Below the pieces are notes generated by a model. It saw only the letters and a list, made by a program, of their open reading frames with translations, was not told where the DNA came from and made no database searches. A program made the translations under genes and the position numbers. 64,000 nucleotides of DNA from Cycas panzhihuaensis (taxonomy: Eukaryota > Cycadophyta), in NCBI GenBank assembly GCA_023213395.1, contig CM041465.1, positions 8,990,001 through 9,054,000 of the forward strand, written 5' to 3'. This document shows positions 11,423 through 23,600 of the stretch, piece after piece (the first letter of the stretch is position 1; each line of letters begins with the position of its first letter).

Positions 11423-11860
11423 TGTAATGAACCTATTCTTGTTACCATTCAACATAGAGAAATAGAAATAGAAAATGATAGACAAAAGATAAAGAAGAAG
11501 ATGAAGTTCTAAAGAATATTCATTAACATAAGATTATAAAATACATCATGATGATCTCCTTATACATTACATACATATATATGGGGCTATTAAGGCTACC
11601 CATCTCTTAGACTTATGCATGTGGGATAAATGCAATACAAGTAACCTCATATGGTGGAGGATCATAACATAGGGGTGACGTGCCAAACGTCGTCGATGCA
11701 TAAAATGTCATTATAGTTGGGGCTTGTGAGGCACATAAATATCAGTGAAAGTGGGGCTAGGCGGGGCTAGCCCATTTGAATGGGGGGGGAGGTAATGGTC
11801 TACTTGGTGGGGGGGCCTCTTCACTAACACCTCGGGGTTTTGGTGTAATGGTTCGTTATA
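11423..11860 (+). repeat. TRIM-like LTR A (438 bp)
   Basis: It begins TGTAATGAACC and ends GGTTCGTTATA, an inverted terminal repeat of about 11 bp, unusually long for an LTR. It aligns along its whole length with LTR B (12414-12852). Confidence 0.8.
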
Positions 11861-11862
11861 AG

Positions 11863-11875
11863 TGGTATCAGAGCC
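11863..11875 (+). other. TRIM-like primer-binding site (tRNA-iMet)
   Basis: TGGTATCAGAGCC begins 2 nt after LTR A. It matches the 3' end of initiator tRNA-Met for at least 13 nt. The equivalent after LTR B (12855-12867) is mutated. Confidence 0.8.
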
Positions 11876-12413
11876 AAGACCCAAGTTCAAATCCTGTGGG
11901 GGCAACACTGCTTATGGGGGTGGTGGGTTGACATGCCAAATATCATTGATGCACCATTGCTTCTTAGAATGAAAAGTTATACCCCTTTTAAGAATTTCAT
12001 TGTTAGAGTTTTTATAGAGTGAAATAGTACTTACTGATAAAATGCTAATAACTTTTTACCCTAAACTCTGATGAACTTCAAACTACTTCCATTAGAAAGT
12101 AAATTCAAAAACACACAGAATAAAAAAAATTGAGGTCATTTGGATAACTGTAGCAAAAGTTATGGCTCTTTAAAGTTGAGGTTGTAGATCTATACCAGAA
12201 TTACAGTGATAGAAAAAAAAGCAGGCCAAAATTAATTTTGCTGTAATTTTCGTGCTTCCACCCTAAAATTTATAGTACGACCACTAAAAATTTATAGAAC
12301 AAGCCATTTCATCTCAATTTTGCCATTGCTTCTTAGAATTTTCAATGTTTATTCTCTCGAAGATGCTTTCAAACCCTTGATGACACCTCCAAGATCGCCA
12401 CTTTGATACTAAT

Positions 12414-12852
12414 TGTAACGAACCTATTCCTGTTACCATTCAAGATAGAGAAATAGAAATAGAAAATGATAGATAAAAGACAAAGAAGAAGATGAAGTTC
12501 CAAAGAACATTCATTAATATAAGATTATAAAATACATCATGATGATCTCCTTATATATTGCATACATATATATGGGGCTATTAAGGCTACCCATCTCTTA
12601 GACTTATGCATGTGGGACAAATGCAATACGAGTAACCTTATATGGTGGAGGATCATAACGTGGGGGTGACGTGCTAAACGTCGTCGATGCGCAAAACATC
12701 ATCGTAGCTAGGGCCTGTGGGACACATGAACGCCAGTGAAAGCGAGGCTAGGTGGGGCTAGCCCATTTGAACCCAGGGGGGAGGTAATAGTCTACTTGGT
12801 AAGGGGGCCTCTTCACTAACACCTCAGGGTTTTGGTGTAACAGTTCATTATA
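12414..12852 (+). repeat. TRIM-like LTR B (439 bp)
   Basis: It begins TGTAACGAACC and ends AGTTCATTATA. It differs from LTR A mostly by C/T and G/A changes. Confidence 0.8.
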
Positions 12853-12912
12853 AGTGGGATCAAAGCCAAGACCCAGGTTCAAATCCTATGGGGGAAACAC
12901 TGCTTATGGGGG

Positions 12913-13104
12913 TAGTAGGGTGATGCACCAAACGTCATCGATGCGTAAAACATCATCATAGCTGGGGCCTATGGGGCACATGAATGCCAGTAAAAGTGGG
13001 GCTAGGCGGGGCTAGCCCATTTGAACTAGGGAGGAGGTAATGGTCTACTTGCTGGGGGGGCTCTTCACTAATACCTCGGGGTTTTGGTGTAACAGTTCGT
13101 TACA
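12913..13104 (+). repeat. TRIM-like LTR C, 3' part only
   Basis: It matches the last 190 bp or so of LTRs A and B and ends AGTTCGTTACA. G1 sequence resumes directly after it. Confidence 0.7.
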
Positions 13105-14180
13105 AGGGGTATCTTCTGTTTCTAAATCTATATCGATGGTTTGTTCTATAAGCATTGTGTTCCCTTCCTCAAAATGAGGAGGAGTAGGTTTGAATAAAGA
13201 AATAGACTTTTGGGGTTGAGAATGATTAACTATAACCTTAGAAAATCCTTACTTGTGATTTCCATGAGGAAGACTAGGAGATGAACCTACTAAATGCTCC
13301 ATGATCACTTGACCATTCTCAAAATAATTGAGGTGAAAGAGATTAATGAGGAAAAGGTTCTTAGATTGAGAAACAGAAGATAGAAGAGGCCCAACTAAAG
13401 AGTTTGGAGTGGAAACAAACTCGATAATTGATGCAACTTGAGAAAAGGGGATAGGCTTATCTATGAACTCCCAAATTGAAGAAAAAACTTGAAGGAACTC
13501 TTGATTATACATGCCATAATAAGGTGAGACAAAGATATCAAGACAAGTGAAGATAGGAAAGGGTGCACATAAGGATAGGAAAGTAATAAGAGAGTAGAAA
13601 TGGAATTAACCTCCCATACTATAGTGGAGGTTCCAAATCTAGCTTGACTTGTATCAAATACCCTAGTATCTTTATCATTTGATACTAGATCTAGGTGTTG
13701 ATGTAACAACATCTCTTCTGATGCCTATTTAACCATGTCTTAAAGAAAAAGAAATGAGAGAAAGATGGAGAAGTAGTAACATATGAGTCATGTATAATAA
13801 TACTTGAAGAAGTAGTTGCTAAGTGAGTGGTCATAGAAGGAAGTACTAAATTTACCCCTAGGGGCAAGCATAAAACCTGTGCGAAATAAGTGTGAATAGG
13901 ATTTGTATCAACAAGGTCACTTTGGGATGGTCTTTGATAAGGTATGATAGAACGAGAAGCTATTTCTTCTTCTAAAATAGAAGGAGAAGGAACCAAAAGG
14001 GGATCAGTCAAATCTGAAGGAACTGGAATGGATAAGGAACTTGATGATAAAGGGACAACCTCAACTAAATCTATATCTTTCACTTCTAGGTGAGTTGAAG
14101 GAGCTTCAATAGCAAAGTATTGTCCTAAACCAAGTGACTAAAAGAAATACTCTACAGAGTTAGAAGATTCACTAGGTTCT
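13105..14180 (-). pseudogene. G1 protease-RT spacer polyprotein region
   Basis: A low-complexity, Ser/Pro/Leu-rich minus-strand frame (for example VVPLSSSSLSIPVPSDL near 14050) joins protease to RT. The same region occurs in G2 at 48895-49760 with matching sequence. No domain is recognised. Long linkers at this place are known in large plant gypsy elements. Broken by stops and frameshifts. Confidence 0.65.
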
Positions 14181-14570
14181 ACAAAAGTCTCAATGAGAGG
14201 GACCGATTGCTTAATGGGTTTAGACTTTTATTTGACGATCTTGAGTTCTCCCTCATGGATGAACCTAAGTTCACCAAAAAGGGATAAACAAACTGTTTCC
14301 ATTTGGGTGATCTATGGTCTACCCAAAAGGATATTATACTCTAAGTCCAAGTCGATGATAGTAAGGTTAGTAAGCAATATCTTGTCTTCCAATATGAGTG
14401 GAAGAGTAACTTGACCCAAGGGCACCTTTTGATTCTTGTCATACCCTTGGTAGATCCATTCACATGGATCAAAGATGGAAATCTCCAAATCCTTGACAAG
14501 ACAAAGAGGGATTACATTGATGAATAATCATTCATCAATGATAACTCGCTTGATATTAATATCATCCTTG
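14181..14570 (-). pseudogene. G1 aspartic protease
   Basis: The minus-strand frame reads IKRVIIDE, then a stop and LF where G2 has DEGSSINVIP, then PLGQVTLPL, IDLDLEYNILLGRPWI and ELKFIHEGELKIVK. The NILLGRPW block is typical of the retropepsin C-terminal half. The stop falls in the active-site loop, so the G1 protease is dead. Confidence 0.8.
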
Positions 14571-15516
14571 ATGATCTCAATGTAAAATGGTGGAATATCA
14601 TTCGGCACATGGGCAGAACGACTGGGTAAAGTAGCAAGGTTAAAGGAAAGGGTAGAAGTAGGTGAAGAAGCTACCATGGAAATTCCTAATGCATCAAATA
14701 AAAGTTGACATTTCTTAGGGAAATACTTGAGTAAATCTATAATCAATATACCTATAGGAATGATCCTTAATTCATCTACCAAAGAGAAAGATCTATCCTT
14801 TAAACTAGAAGGAATGGACCTAAACATGATGGGATGGGGGGGGGGGGGGGGTACTAGAGGTAAAGAGTCAGGATTCCTCACCATCAAATCATCAGATGAT
14901 TTAGATGGTCCTACACTCTTTGAAGTCTCCACCATATTTATGGCTCTCTTAGTATCACCACCTTTAGGAGGTGGACAAGGTTAACTGGTGTTTCTTCTTA
15001 CTTAAACATTTGTGAGAGTGGTAGTCTTCTTTGATGAATCAGAACTGGAAAGTTGGTCTTCATCATCTTGTATCTACTTCTCTTTACCTTTATCTTCTTT
15101 ACTAGTTTTCTTACTGTGTTAAGGCAATGAATCCTTATGGATCATTTGGTCTTGCAATGATTTGGAAGAACACTTTACTTGAGTGTTTGTGTTATGGATT
15201 ATATTTTAAATCATTTGACACTCACTTCTATCATATGTGTCAGTCTAATGATAAGAGTACCACTTCATCTTTCTAGATGAAGGAGGAGGTAGGGGAGGAG
15301 CTTGCTTCTTCCTCCTCTAGGTCAAGTGAATCACTTTGGTCTCTTAAGAGGATTGAGCAGGAGATGTAAAATCAATATGTAGAGTAGTATTGATCGCATC
15401 TCAAGTGATCTAATCAAAGAAGTAAGATGATCGTATGTAGGCTCGGGATGGGTAGCCTTTGTAGGATGAACTTGATCCTTAAAAGGCATAGGTTTCCCAA
15501 CCTTCTTAATACCTAC
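14571..15516 (-). pseudogene. G1 gag C-terminal region
   Basis: A Ser/Pro-rich minus-strand frame (KSVGPSKSSDDLMVRNPDSL) leads into the protease and matches G2 47860-48430. A run of G bases at 14837-14850 interrupts it and probably shifts the frame. No zinc knuckle is visible. Confidence 0.65.
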
Positions 15517-16301
15517 TTATATTTTAAAAGTCTCTAACGCCAAACAATGGTCAACTACTTCTTCATATGTTTGAGGACCAAGTTTCAAAACTTTCAAATA
15601 TATATGGGGTCTTAATGCATTGGTAAATAGATCAAATAGAAAACTAGGATCAAGGTATGAATGGCAAGCATGAACTTGATCTTGAAATCTCCTAACAAAA
15701 TCTCTTGAAGTTTTATCATTATTTTGTTTAATTACACGCAAGGATCTGATGCCTAACTCAAATGGTCTCGCTACATCAAAATAGTTGATGAAAGAGTCAA
15801 CTAATTGTTGGAACGAGAGAATCGAAGCCAAAGGAAGCCGATAAAACCACTTCAAAGCATCGCCTTGAAGCAATTTTAGAAATAGATGCATTATAACATA
15901 ATCATATGGCATAAAATCTATGCAAGCAAGAACAAATGCATGTATATGGGAGGTGAGGTCTTGAGATGAATCACCAGAAAACTTAGGTAATTCAAGAAGG
16001 AATGGGAGCATAGGTAATAACAAAACTTGCGCAGAAAATGAGACTTTATATAGTCTAAGAAGGGTCTCCTTGGCCTCAGCATAGTAGGACATTGAGGTAA
16101 GTATGATGGATAAGGAATAGATGAATGCATAGGTTGTTGTGATTGCATTTGTTATCAAACACTATGAAGTGGAAGAGTAGAAGGAGGAATAAACCATGTT
16201 ATGGGATTAACTATAGAATTAGTTTAAGGTATGAGGTTTTATGAGAAACTTGAATTATAGGTGTAAAAAGGGTTAGGTTGAGGTCTAGGCCTAAGAATAT
16301 A
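15517..16301 (-). pseudogene. G1 gag (retrotransposon gag domain)
   Basis: A 213-codon open stretch contains the retrotransposon gag domain: LPKFSGDSSQDLTSHIHAF, LLQGDALKWFYRLPL, LVDSFINYFDVARPF and DFVRRFQDQVHACHSYL. The order and the A-x-x-W-(F/Y) and F-x-x-x-(F/L) spacing are typical. The N-terminal Pro-rich part continues toward 16301, is cut by G5, and resumes at 31443-31491. The same domain occurs in G5 (26460-26900) and, shortened, in G2 (47100-47460). Confidence 0.88.
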
Positions 16302-19300
16302 TGGAATCACACCTCTAGGGGGGGGGTGACTAAACTTGGACAAGATCAAGCCAAACAATCGATGATTCTGATGGTTATAGACCTACAGTGGCAAGTGAAG
16401 GAAATCACCCAGAAAGGGTGTCTATGCATTGTAACGCAAGTTTGAGACCTACAAATGGCACACAAACTCCTTTGAGGCAACTCTCCCTTGATTTGGAGTG
16501 ACAGATAGGCAAGGCATCTCCTTGGTTTCCTGAGTAACCTCAAAAGAGGCCCTCTCGTCTTAGGATGGTCGAAGGAGGGGGGAAAAAGGAGTGAGGGAAT
16601 GGCTTCTCACACGAAAGGGGTATGAGAGGAATAATCATGAGTAGGAGAAAGGAAAAAGATGCACACACGTGAGCCAAAGGTAGCTTGAAATGTGAGTGGT
16701 TAAGAGAATGGCTAGTTTCACAGGCTAGGTGTTGACCTAAAGACCAAACTAGGGGAGTCTAATCAAGAGAAGCGAAGAATATAAAGCAAACAACCTTGAG
16801 AGAGGGGCTCTCAGGGTGCCAAACCTAAGGAAGGTCCTAGGAGTGGCGAATCAACAAGAAAGGTTGTCTTTATATTTGTCTTCATTTAGTACAAGTTAAA
16901 GAATTGCAAAGTAAAGTTGTGGTATATATAACAATGTTGGATCCTTACATTTAAGAAAGATTACTCTTTAAAGCAAGAAAGTAGTATAAAGCTCTTTCTC
17001 TCATTTACCTATACATATAACTTTGCTCTCTTTGTCTTTTAAATGCAAGAAAGGGAGATCATAAAGGATTGCTATATGGCATAAACCACGTGCAAAGGAT
17101 GCAAGGTTGCTAGATGACAATGAAACAAGATAGAAGAGATGTAGGCATGCAAATATATAGGTTTCCACTACATGTGCTTTGCAAAGAAACTAGTGAGTAA
17201 GTGAAGTAAAAGAGACCTAGGCTAATCCTTTTTCTTTTCCTTTTTCACCAATTGATGTTCAAGTGAAGGGAAGAGAGTGAAGAAAGGAAAGCTAGAAAAG
17301 AGAGAGGCATACCCAGAATATGGTGGCCGAAGTAGCGCTACCCTTGCTATGCCCATGATCCTTGTCCTTCTCCAACCATGGATGGCATAACTAGAAGATG
17401 TCAGGGAAGAATGGGGGGGCTTCTTTACCTTCCCCCAGATCAAAGGAAAAAAGGGAAATGTAGTACAAGGAAATGTAAAGGAAATTACAACTCTAACTTA
17501 CAACTTTGAAATAAAAAGAAGGTAACCATTGGAAGGAGGAGAGCATACTTGGAACGAAGTCCCCTTTTCTCTCCAAACGCAACAAGAAAACTTGCAACCA
17601 AATGGGGTTTACCCTTTTCCAAGGGGCGCCAAACATATGCGAGATAGATATGTAATATAGAAAATGATAGGATATAACTATCTTAATTAAAAGGAATATG
17701 TTCACCGCCAATATCACTCTTTACACCTTGTGTGTTATTGAATATGCAACATGGGAAAAGAGGCGGAAAGAGAGAGAAGGAGGATAGCTAGCCTCAAAAT
17801 GGCTAACAATCCAAATTAGAGGTGCTCCACACTGCCCCCAAGTACCAAGATGAGAGGAGGGACAAACGCAGCAAACTTCTAGAAGATACAAGCAAGAAAT
17901 GATAAACAATATTGCAAATGTTGTCAAAGTTACAAAAGCTGCAACATGCAACTTTTGTGAGTTCTACAAGGCTCAAACCAAGTGGAAAAATAAGATATGG
18001 AGTGGGGGTCTAAATCCCCACTTATATAGGATCTATTGGGCTAGTAGTAAGTGCAACAATGGGCTACCTACAGTGCTTCTATCAATGATCTTCCTTCCAA
18101 TAGCCCTTTGGGAACTCAAGGGAGGTATAGAGAAGAAAGAGGTGAGGAGATAAGGGGGTTGCCCTTGAGGAGAAGGCTTACTGGGTATGGAACCCTGTCT
18201 TTAGGTCCTTTCACTCTCTATAAGTGCCTCTACCTTGCTGCCTCCTTGAAGAAAATAGAAAGGATCTAGAAGAAGGGAAAAGATAGGCAAGAAAGGGAGG
18301 GTTTGCCTCCCGTTTATAGTAGAGAGGAAGAGAAAAATTGTTGTGAAAAGTGTTGACAAATAATATTTGTGTTACTTCAAAAAAATGAAGTAAAGTATAG
18401 ACTTAGAGGTACCTATTGTGGGCAAATCTAAGGCTGATCCACCTGAGAAGTGGGATAGAGAAGCCTACCCTTTGGGTTTTGCAGATAAAAGCCCCCCAAT
18501 GGAGTAGTAAGTAGGCAGAAAATTGGAGCAAGAAAGACACCTGGAACTTGATGGAGCATTTGGAGCATGACCTTCCCTTGGTTGGCCATGTTGCAGGCCT
18601 ACAACTGTGTGTCTAGAGCTATAGGAGGCTAGTAGATTGTTGAGAAGCTGATGTATCAGGTTTGGTCCTATTTATAGGGCATTTTTGGAGAAAAATAGTG
18701 GAAAGAATGAATGAGATAGAGTAAGAAGAGACCCAAATGAAGTGCATTTTAGGTTTTTAAACCCAACCCTAGCTCAATTGAGTGATTAAGGTTTACCATG
18801 GGTAGGAGTCAAGTCACTTCCACGTGGCAATTTTGCAATAAATGCAAAATTAGCCACAAGTAGTTTTAAATAATTATTGTTGACAGTCGCCCTGTAGTAA
18901 ACTTAGCGGTACCACAAAGTTTATAGTGGTACCACAAAGTTTAACGTGATGTAGTATAAATAAAGGAAAAAATAAAGGAAGAGGAGCTTGAAAGCTCTAA
19001 AAGAGGGAAAACTCAAGCCCAAAGAAGTATGGTACTCTGTCCAGGTGGCCAGAAGGAGTTGCGGGGCTTAGGAAGGTCACGACAGACAAATAATGGAGGA
19101 GAAAGGTTTCTCAGAAAGACAACAAATGGATGTAAGATGGTAACCACACCTAGGTAGGGTGCTAGGGGTCATGATGGACAGACAGGTGATATGATTAGGC
19201 TACGGAAGCCAAACAGTACTTGGGGATGTTGTGGAATCACGAAGGGAGGTTGTGGAGTGTCATGGGATATGCATCTCTAAATCGTCATAGGCTAAAAATA

Positions 19301-19437
19301 TGTAGATATACAGTGTGGTCAAGCGATGAATGCATAGTGGTTCTACTTTTTTGGAACTGCTAAAGGTAGTGGATAAAAGCATACTTGTATTTACCTAAGT
19401 TGACTTGCCTATGTCCATTCCTAATAGCCAAGAAACA
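16302..19437 (-). repeat. G5 3' LTR (3,136 bp)
   Basis: It aligns from end to end with 28307-31442. The PPT abuts it at 19438. It carries a TATA box (18668-18677, minus strand) inside a stretch of about 46 bp that is missing from the 5' LTR, and a repeated GGTACCACAAAGTTTA word at 18910-18945. Confidence 0.92.
18668..18677 (-). promoter_or_regulatory. G5 LTR TATA box (only in the 3' LTR)
   Basis: CTATAAATAG reads on the minus strand within CCCTATAAATAGGACC. The equivalent site in the 5' LTR (about 30636-30647) is deleted. Confidence 0.6.
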
Positions 19438-19450
19438 CTACCCCCTTAGC
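19438..19450 (-). promoter_or_regulatory. G5 polypurine tract
   Basis: GCTAAGGGGGTAG reads on the minus strand, directly adjoining the 3' LTR. It is very similar to the G1/G2 tract, which supports relatedness. Confidence 0.82.
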
Positions 19451-20099
19451 AGCAGAGCCTCGCTGCTCAAAAGCATAATGTGATGGCGAATGCTGGTAAC
19501 AAAATGTTAGCAATATATAACAGATATAGTAATGGTATGAACCAAGGACGACGATGAGTGTCATGGTGGGATGCATGGACAGGGAGACGAAGGACAGATA
19601 ATATGGGGGCTTCCTATGCATCACCTTATAATCGACTGGTGATGATAATGGATGAGGGGGATATCCCCATCGCATGAGTGTATGATAAATAGTGGCGATA
19701 ATTATGAACATGATTAAACAAACGTTATGAATGGGATGTTATGTACATAGGAGAACTAGAATAATAAGGACTCTATACTGGGAGTTGTACGAATGATAAG
19801 ATTAAGAGAATAAACCTAATGGCCACCATAGTTTAACCTCATTAGTAGCTAGCTTTTAGAGGTGTGAATGGATTGCAAGATGGGAGAATGGGATGACCCG
19901 AAACTTGGGTGGTTGGATGACTGGACAGGTTCCTCAAGGGAAATCATCGAGGAGAGGGAGACGATGCTCAAGGATGAGACAGGCGAGGCTGTTCGTCTCA
20001 GCGTTATGGTCTCGAGGAATGTGTCAGATATCTATAGAGAAGAAATGAGACAAAAGAGACCTAGCAGTCTAGGTAGGACTCTCAGGCATATGCAACACA

Positions 20100-20450
20100 C
20101 CTAGTAGACCTAGGTGAGATGAGACACCATGACCTAAGAGTCGCAAAGGAGGATGATGGGTCTGCAGTAAAAATGAAGCGCATTGGTAAAAGATTCAATA
20201 ATGGTTATGTACTCAGCTTCGTTATTAGTGGCTTCAGGAAGGAAGACCCCAGAACATATGTAATCATATCTAGAGAGGTCATGGAAGATCCATGCAGTGG
20301 CAGAAGGGCCTAGATTACCATAACTTCCATCGTTAGTGAAGATGAGTAATGGGATAGTAAGAGAGATTAGGGTCTCAGTGAGACTACCAAGAAAGAAGAG
20401 CAACGACGAGGTCGACGAGTAAGGAGGAAGAGAAAATAGGAGTGAGAGAG
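20100..20450 (-). pseudogene. G5 RNase H domain (homologue of the G1/G2 extra RNase H)
   Basis: The minus-strand frame contains IFTNDGSYGNLG, SGVFLPEATNNEAEYITII and a final CDS aspartate: the D, E, D pattern of RNase H. The first Asp is represented by N-D in TNDGS. The best open stretch is 20134-20403, with stops outside it. It lies 0.7 kb from the PPT, downstream of the antisense gene, while in G2 it lies upstream of that gene. One TAATGAG-type repeat word lies nearby at about 19826-19845. Confidence 0.82.
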
Positions 20451-20920
20451 CTACGAAGTGCTCGGATGGCTATGAATAAGGATCATGGAGGACAGGAGAG
20501 CCCTAGAAGGAGGCTACCTAAGACGAGGAGATTGACTCAATGAAGAGGAAAGAAATGGCGGCAAAAAGGGCCCCTTTAGGGTCCCAAAGTTCGTTAAAAG
20601 GGCCTCGACAAGGTCTAAGATGAGGGAGGCACTTCCTTTGGGAGCCCCAAAGGCTCAAACAGGTAGCAAAAATGGACTTGAGGTGGAAAAACAAGCTAAT
20701 GGAGTATAAACACGTGCATGTGTTGGAATGGTGTAAAAATCAAGATGGAAGGGGTCTGCGAAAGACTAAAGGGGTCATCATAAATGCACCAAAGTGGTTC
20801 AAGAGGGAGGCCATGGAGGTGAAATAGGGGACAAACCTAGAAAGAAAAAGTTATATGGGAAAAGCGGTGGTCATGGGGGCTGTCACAATGGAAGGATAGG
20901 AGGAAGTACTCGTTGAGGCC
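20451..20920. other. G5 spacer, no gene seen
   Basis: It is G- and A-rich on the plus strand. No frame of note on either strand and no similarity to coding modules of G1 or G2 that I can see. Confidence 0.5.
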
Positions 20921-20928
20921 CTTGCCTA

Positions 20929-20941
20929 TATAAGGGAAACT
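20929..20941 (+). promoter_or_regulatory. Putative promoter of the G5 antisense gene (TATA box)
   Basis: CCTATATAAGGG on the plus strand is a strong plant TATA context, about 0.7-0.8 kb upstream of the antisense gene and pointing toward it. G2 has a similar box on its antisense strand at about 57499-57511. No TATA of this quality is seen in the surrounding spacer. Confidence 0.6.
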
Positions 20942-21640
20942 TAGCAAAAATGGGATTCATTTTCACGTGCTCATGATCGCTCTGGAGCCCTTTCCCTTAC
21001 ACAGCAAAGTGTCACCCAACTTTAGAGGCATACAAAGGGAGATTAGACCACTAGATAGAGGTGAGGAACTAATTGATAAGACTGAGATGATGAGATGGCG
21101 GTAGCCAGGCTGGATCTAGTGAGTGGATCACCCCCTACCTATTATATTTTGTCAATTTAATTTAATGTGCATTTAATATTTTTTAAGGTGTTTTTTAGCC
21201 CCTTAAGGGCAAATTGGGACCCTCTGAAGCCTAATTTGGGCCCAGAGAGAGGGAGGACTAGGGCATTAGGTAGCCCTGGTCCTAGTGGGCCTAAATATAG
21301 TCTACTTAGATAAAAATTTTAGTTTTTTGGGTATTTTCCTCCCTATTATGGGGGGTGTTGAGGGCCTTGTGGAAAAAATCACAGTGCTATAGAGTTTGTC
21401 ACAGGGCCGCCGAGAAAATAATGAAATCTTAGCAGGGCCTATATCAAACTCTGCGGTACCATAGAGTTTGACATGAGGCAGAGAGTAACAAGTAGAAAAA
21501 AGAAGAAAAATAGCCCAAAAAGGTGCCAAACGCAACTAAGAGTAGGGGAGAGGCAACCTGAGAGCAGGCAAGTAGAGTGCAGAGTGTTCTAACTAGTTGT
21601 TGGGTGTTTTTACAGGTGGTTATCACAGTAGATAACTATG
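20942..21640 (+). other. G5 leader region before the antisense gene
   Basis: It holds no clear frame. Two TATAGAGTTTG-type words (near 21391 and 21460) recall the GGTACCACAAAGTTTA words of the G5 LTR. Short T-rich stretches occur near 21170-21200. Confidence 0.45.
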
Positions 21641-23600
21641 AAAACATAGAGATTCTGATGATGAGCTTTATTAAGATGATGACATAGGGAGATAGATAGA
21701 CATTAGGTGATGTGGACTACTAAAGATTATTAGGACACCTCAGTACATGTCAGATTAGTATCTCTTGGTGGACATCGTTACCCATTAGGATCATAGGTGG
21801 CATGTTTTCCCCCTCCCTCCATGTGGAGGACGTCACGATCACACCAGGAGACATCAAGAGGATCCTAGGCGTACCAGCAGGGGGAGTGCCAACATAGCTA
21901 GAGACATTGTTTAGCAATAACATTGCACACATGGAGGTGGCCACATTTTTTACTAGCTAGGACAGGTGGGATCAATGAGGGGTATTGGTCCAGACTATGA
22001 TGATGTTGAGGATTCCTCAAATGAGGAAGTTGATCACATTGTCCATTCTGTTTTGGGTTTCTTGAAAATAAAACTATAGGGACATACCTTGTAGATGGAT
22101 AGAGATGGTTAGGAGGTGTGAGGTCAGGGAGAGATTGGATTAGGCCACCCTAATAGTGGTGAACATGGTCGCCCAATTAGATACCATCAGGGTGATAGGG
22201 AGAGGAGGATTCTCTTATTGCGTGCTACTACAATACTAGTTTTTCGATTATTTTAGGGTAGTAGCACCACCAGGAGGACCACACCCCATCTTAGAGTGAG
22301 CTCCCATGGTGCACAAGTGGCAGATTTGGTTTAGGGGGACCGAGGATTAGGCACATATCAAACGATCAATGGAGATGACATCGCTAGACCTCCTCACTTT
22401 GGTAGACTACATAGCAGACTTATACAGAGGAGTGAGGTAGGACAATGATGATAAGGTATGAGGAGTGGGAGGTGGTCTTGGAGACAGTTATGATAATGAT
22501 GGAGGCAACTGAGGCAATGGAGCAAGCCCATCAGGAGCGACAAGTGGTGAGGTAGGTCTATTAGGGATCGCAGGAGGTGAGGCAGGGCCTTCGAGAGCTA
22601 CAGGAGGACAGGCAAGTTCCTCAGGAGCTACAAGAGGAGGTAGGCCACCTCGCATACCAGTTCAAAGACTAAGGGTAGTAGGCATAGCTCAGGTAGTGGC
22701 AGCGGCGGTAGCAGTAATAACAGAGAGGAGAGGAGATACCCTGAGAGGCCAAGAAGTAGGTGAGGTGGTACCTAAGGAGGAGGAGGTACCAGCAGCCGAG
22801 AGAGGTCCTGAGGAGGAGGTGGTTGTCCGAGTTGAGAAGTTAGTCATCCTAGGAGGTAAGACACTACCTTTTCCTATCATCTTTTGACCATTAGGTATTT
22901 AGATGGATTATTTTGATTTAGTTTTGAGGATTTGATATATACATGGATGTATAGACCGATATGTACTATGTTTGACTTGGAAGGAGTAGCAGAGATAAGG
23001 AGATTGATAGAGGTGGTAGCCCAAGAGATATTCCCTAGGTCTACATGAAGAGGCAACCTCCCATATAGGCTAGAGAGGAGCCACGATCAGTGGGAGAACA
23101 CACAGCGACATTCACCCCACTTATCAGGGCCAGGGACATATGGGTAGCAAAGTCCTAGGAGCACTGGGTGTGGGTGGGACAGCTATAGGGGGAGCTGGAT
23201 GGGACCTACACAGAGAGAGACATCTTACGTCGTCAAATCTAGGTGATGGAGGCCTAGGGTGGAGGAACAGGTGTAGATGTAGAGATCTGCATCCAGATAG
23301 TTATGCTAGAGGAAAGGCTCAAAGGAGTAGAGAGAGAGAGAGAGAGGGATTGTATCTAGGCATAATACGATCAACTGGTGGACCAGATGGCAGTGAGGTC
23401 ATCATAGAGCAAGACCCAGATACACAATAACGGTGACCCTGAGAAGGCCTCAAGATGAGGGAAGTGATGTCGGGAGCTCATAGAGGCGCAGGAGGAGCTT
23501 AGGAGGCATGTGGTCTCATGGGGAGGGATCGTGCCATCCAGGAGATGATACCCCTTAGGCACGTGAGCACTAGAGAGCAGGGTTATAGCTAGTTTTAATC
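21641..23600 (+). pseudogene. G5 antisense gene, degraded
   Basis: It lies opposite to the G5 direction. The plus-strand frame, with stops mostly at TAG, reads SLHVEDVTITPGDIKRILGV, GGFSYCVLL, VHKWQIWF and LLTLVDYIADLY. A Gly/Ser/Ala/Glu-rich tail follows (22520-22890), then an Arg/Glu-rich stretch with an AG microsatellite (RLKGVEREREG, about 23320-23350). The N-terminal block matches the G2 antisense gene (EITPLDVGRILGV). Antisense genes at this place, some with plant mobile domains, are known in large plant gypsy elements. The block resembles that type, but I cannot confirm the domain without a profile search. Confidence 0.7.

Larger units (their letters stand above)
11345..13104 (+). mobile_element. 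TRIM-like tandem LTR array inserted in G1
   Basis: This block is absent from the same point in G2 (near 49862), so it is an insertion. It contains LTR A (11423-11860), an internal segment (11861-12413), LTR B (12414-12852), a short copy of the internal 5' end (12853 to about 12912) and the right part of a third LTR (to 13104). The left edge 11345-11422 copies the end of the internal segment (12337-12413). Nothing in it encodes protein, which fits a terminal-repeat retrotransposon in miniature. The arrangement looks like recombined tandem copies. Exact insertion ends and TSD are unresolved. Confidence 0.75.

Noticed and set aside
11840-11910. Possible tRNA gene or Pol III promoter (GTTCAAATCC resembles a B box)
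   Set aside because: The sequence is the primer site plus leader of the TRIM-like element. No cloverleaf or proper A box spacing could be built.
14837-14850. Run of 14 G as a structural (G-quadruplex) signal
   Set aside because: A single homopolymer in a decayed gag frame, not conserved as such in G2 (seven C on the opposite reading). More likely slippage or sequencing uncertainty.
22689-22887. Two overlapping open frames on opposite strands
   Set aside because: They arise from GC-rich Gly/Glu-coding repeats in the tail of the G5 antisense gene. Only the plus-strand reading fits the surrounding gene.
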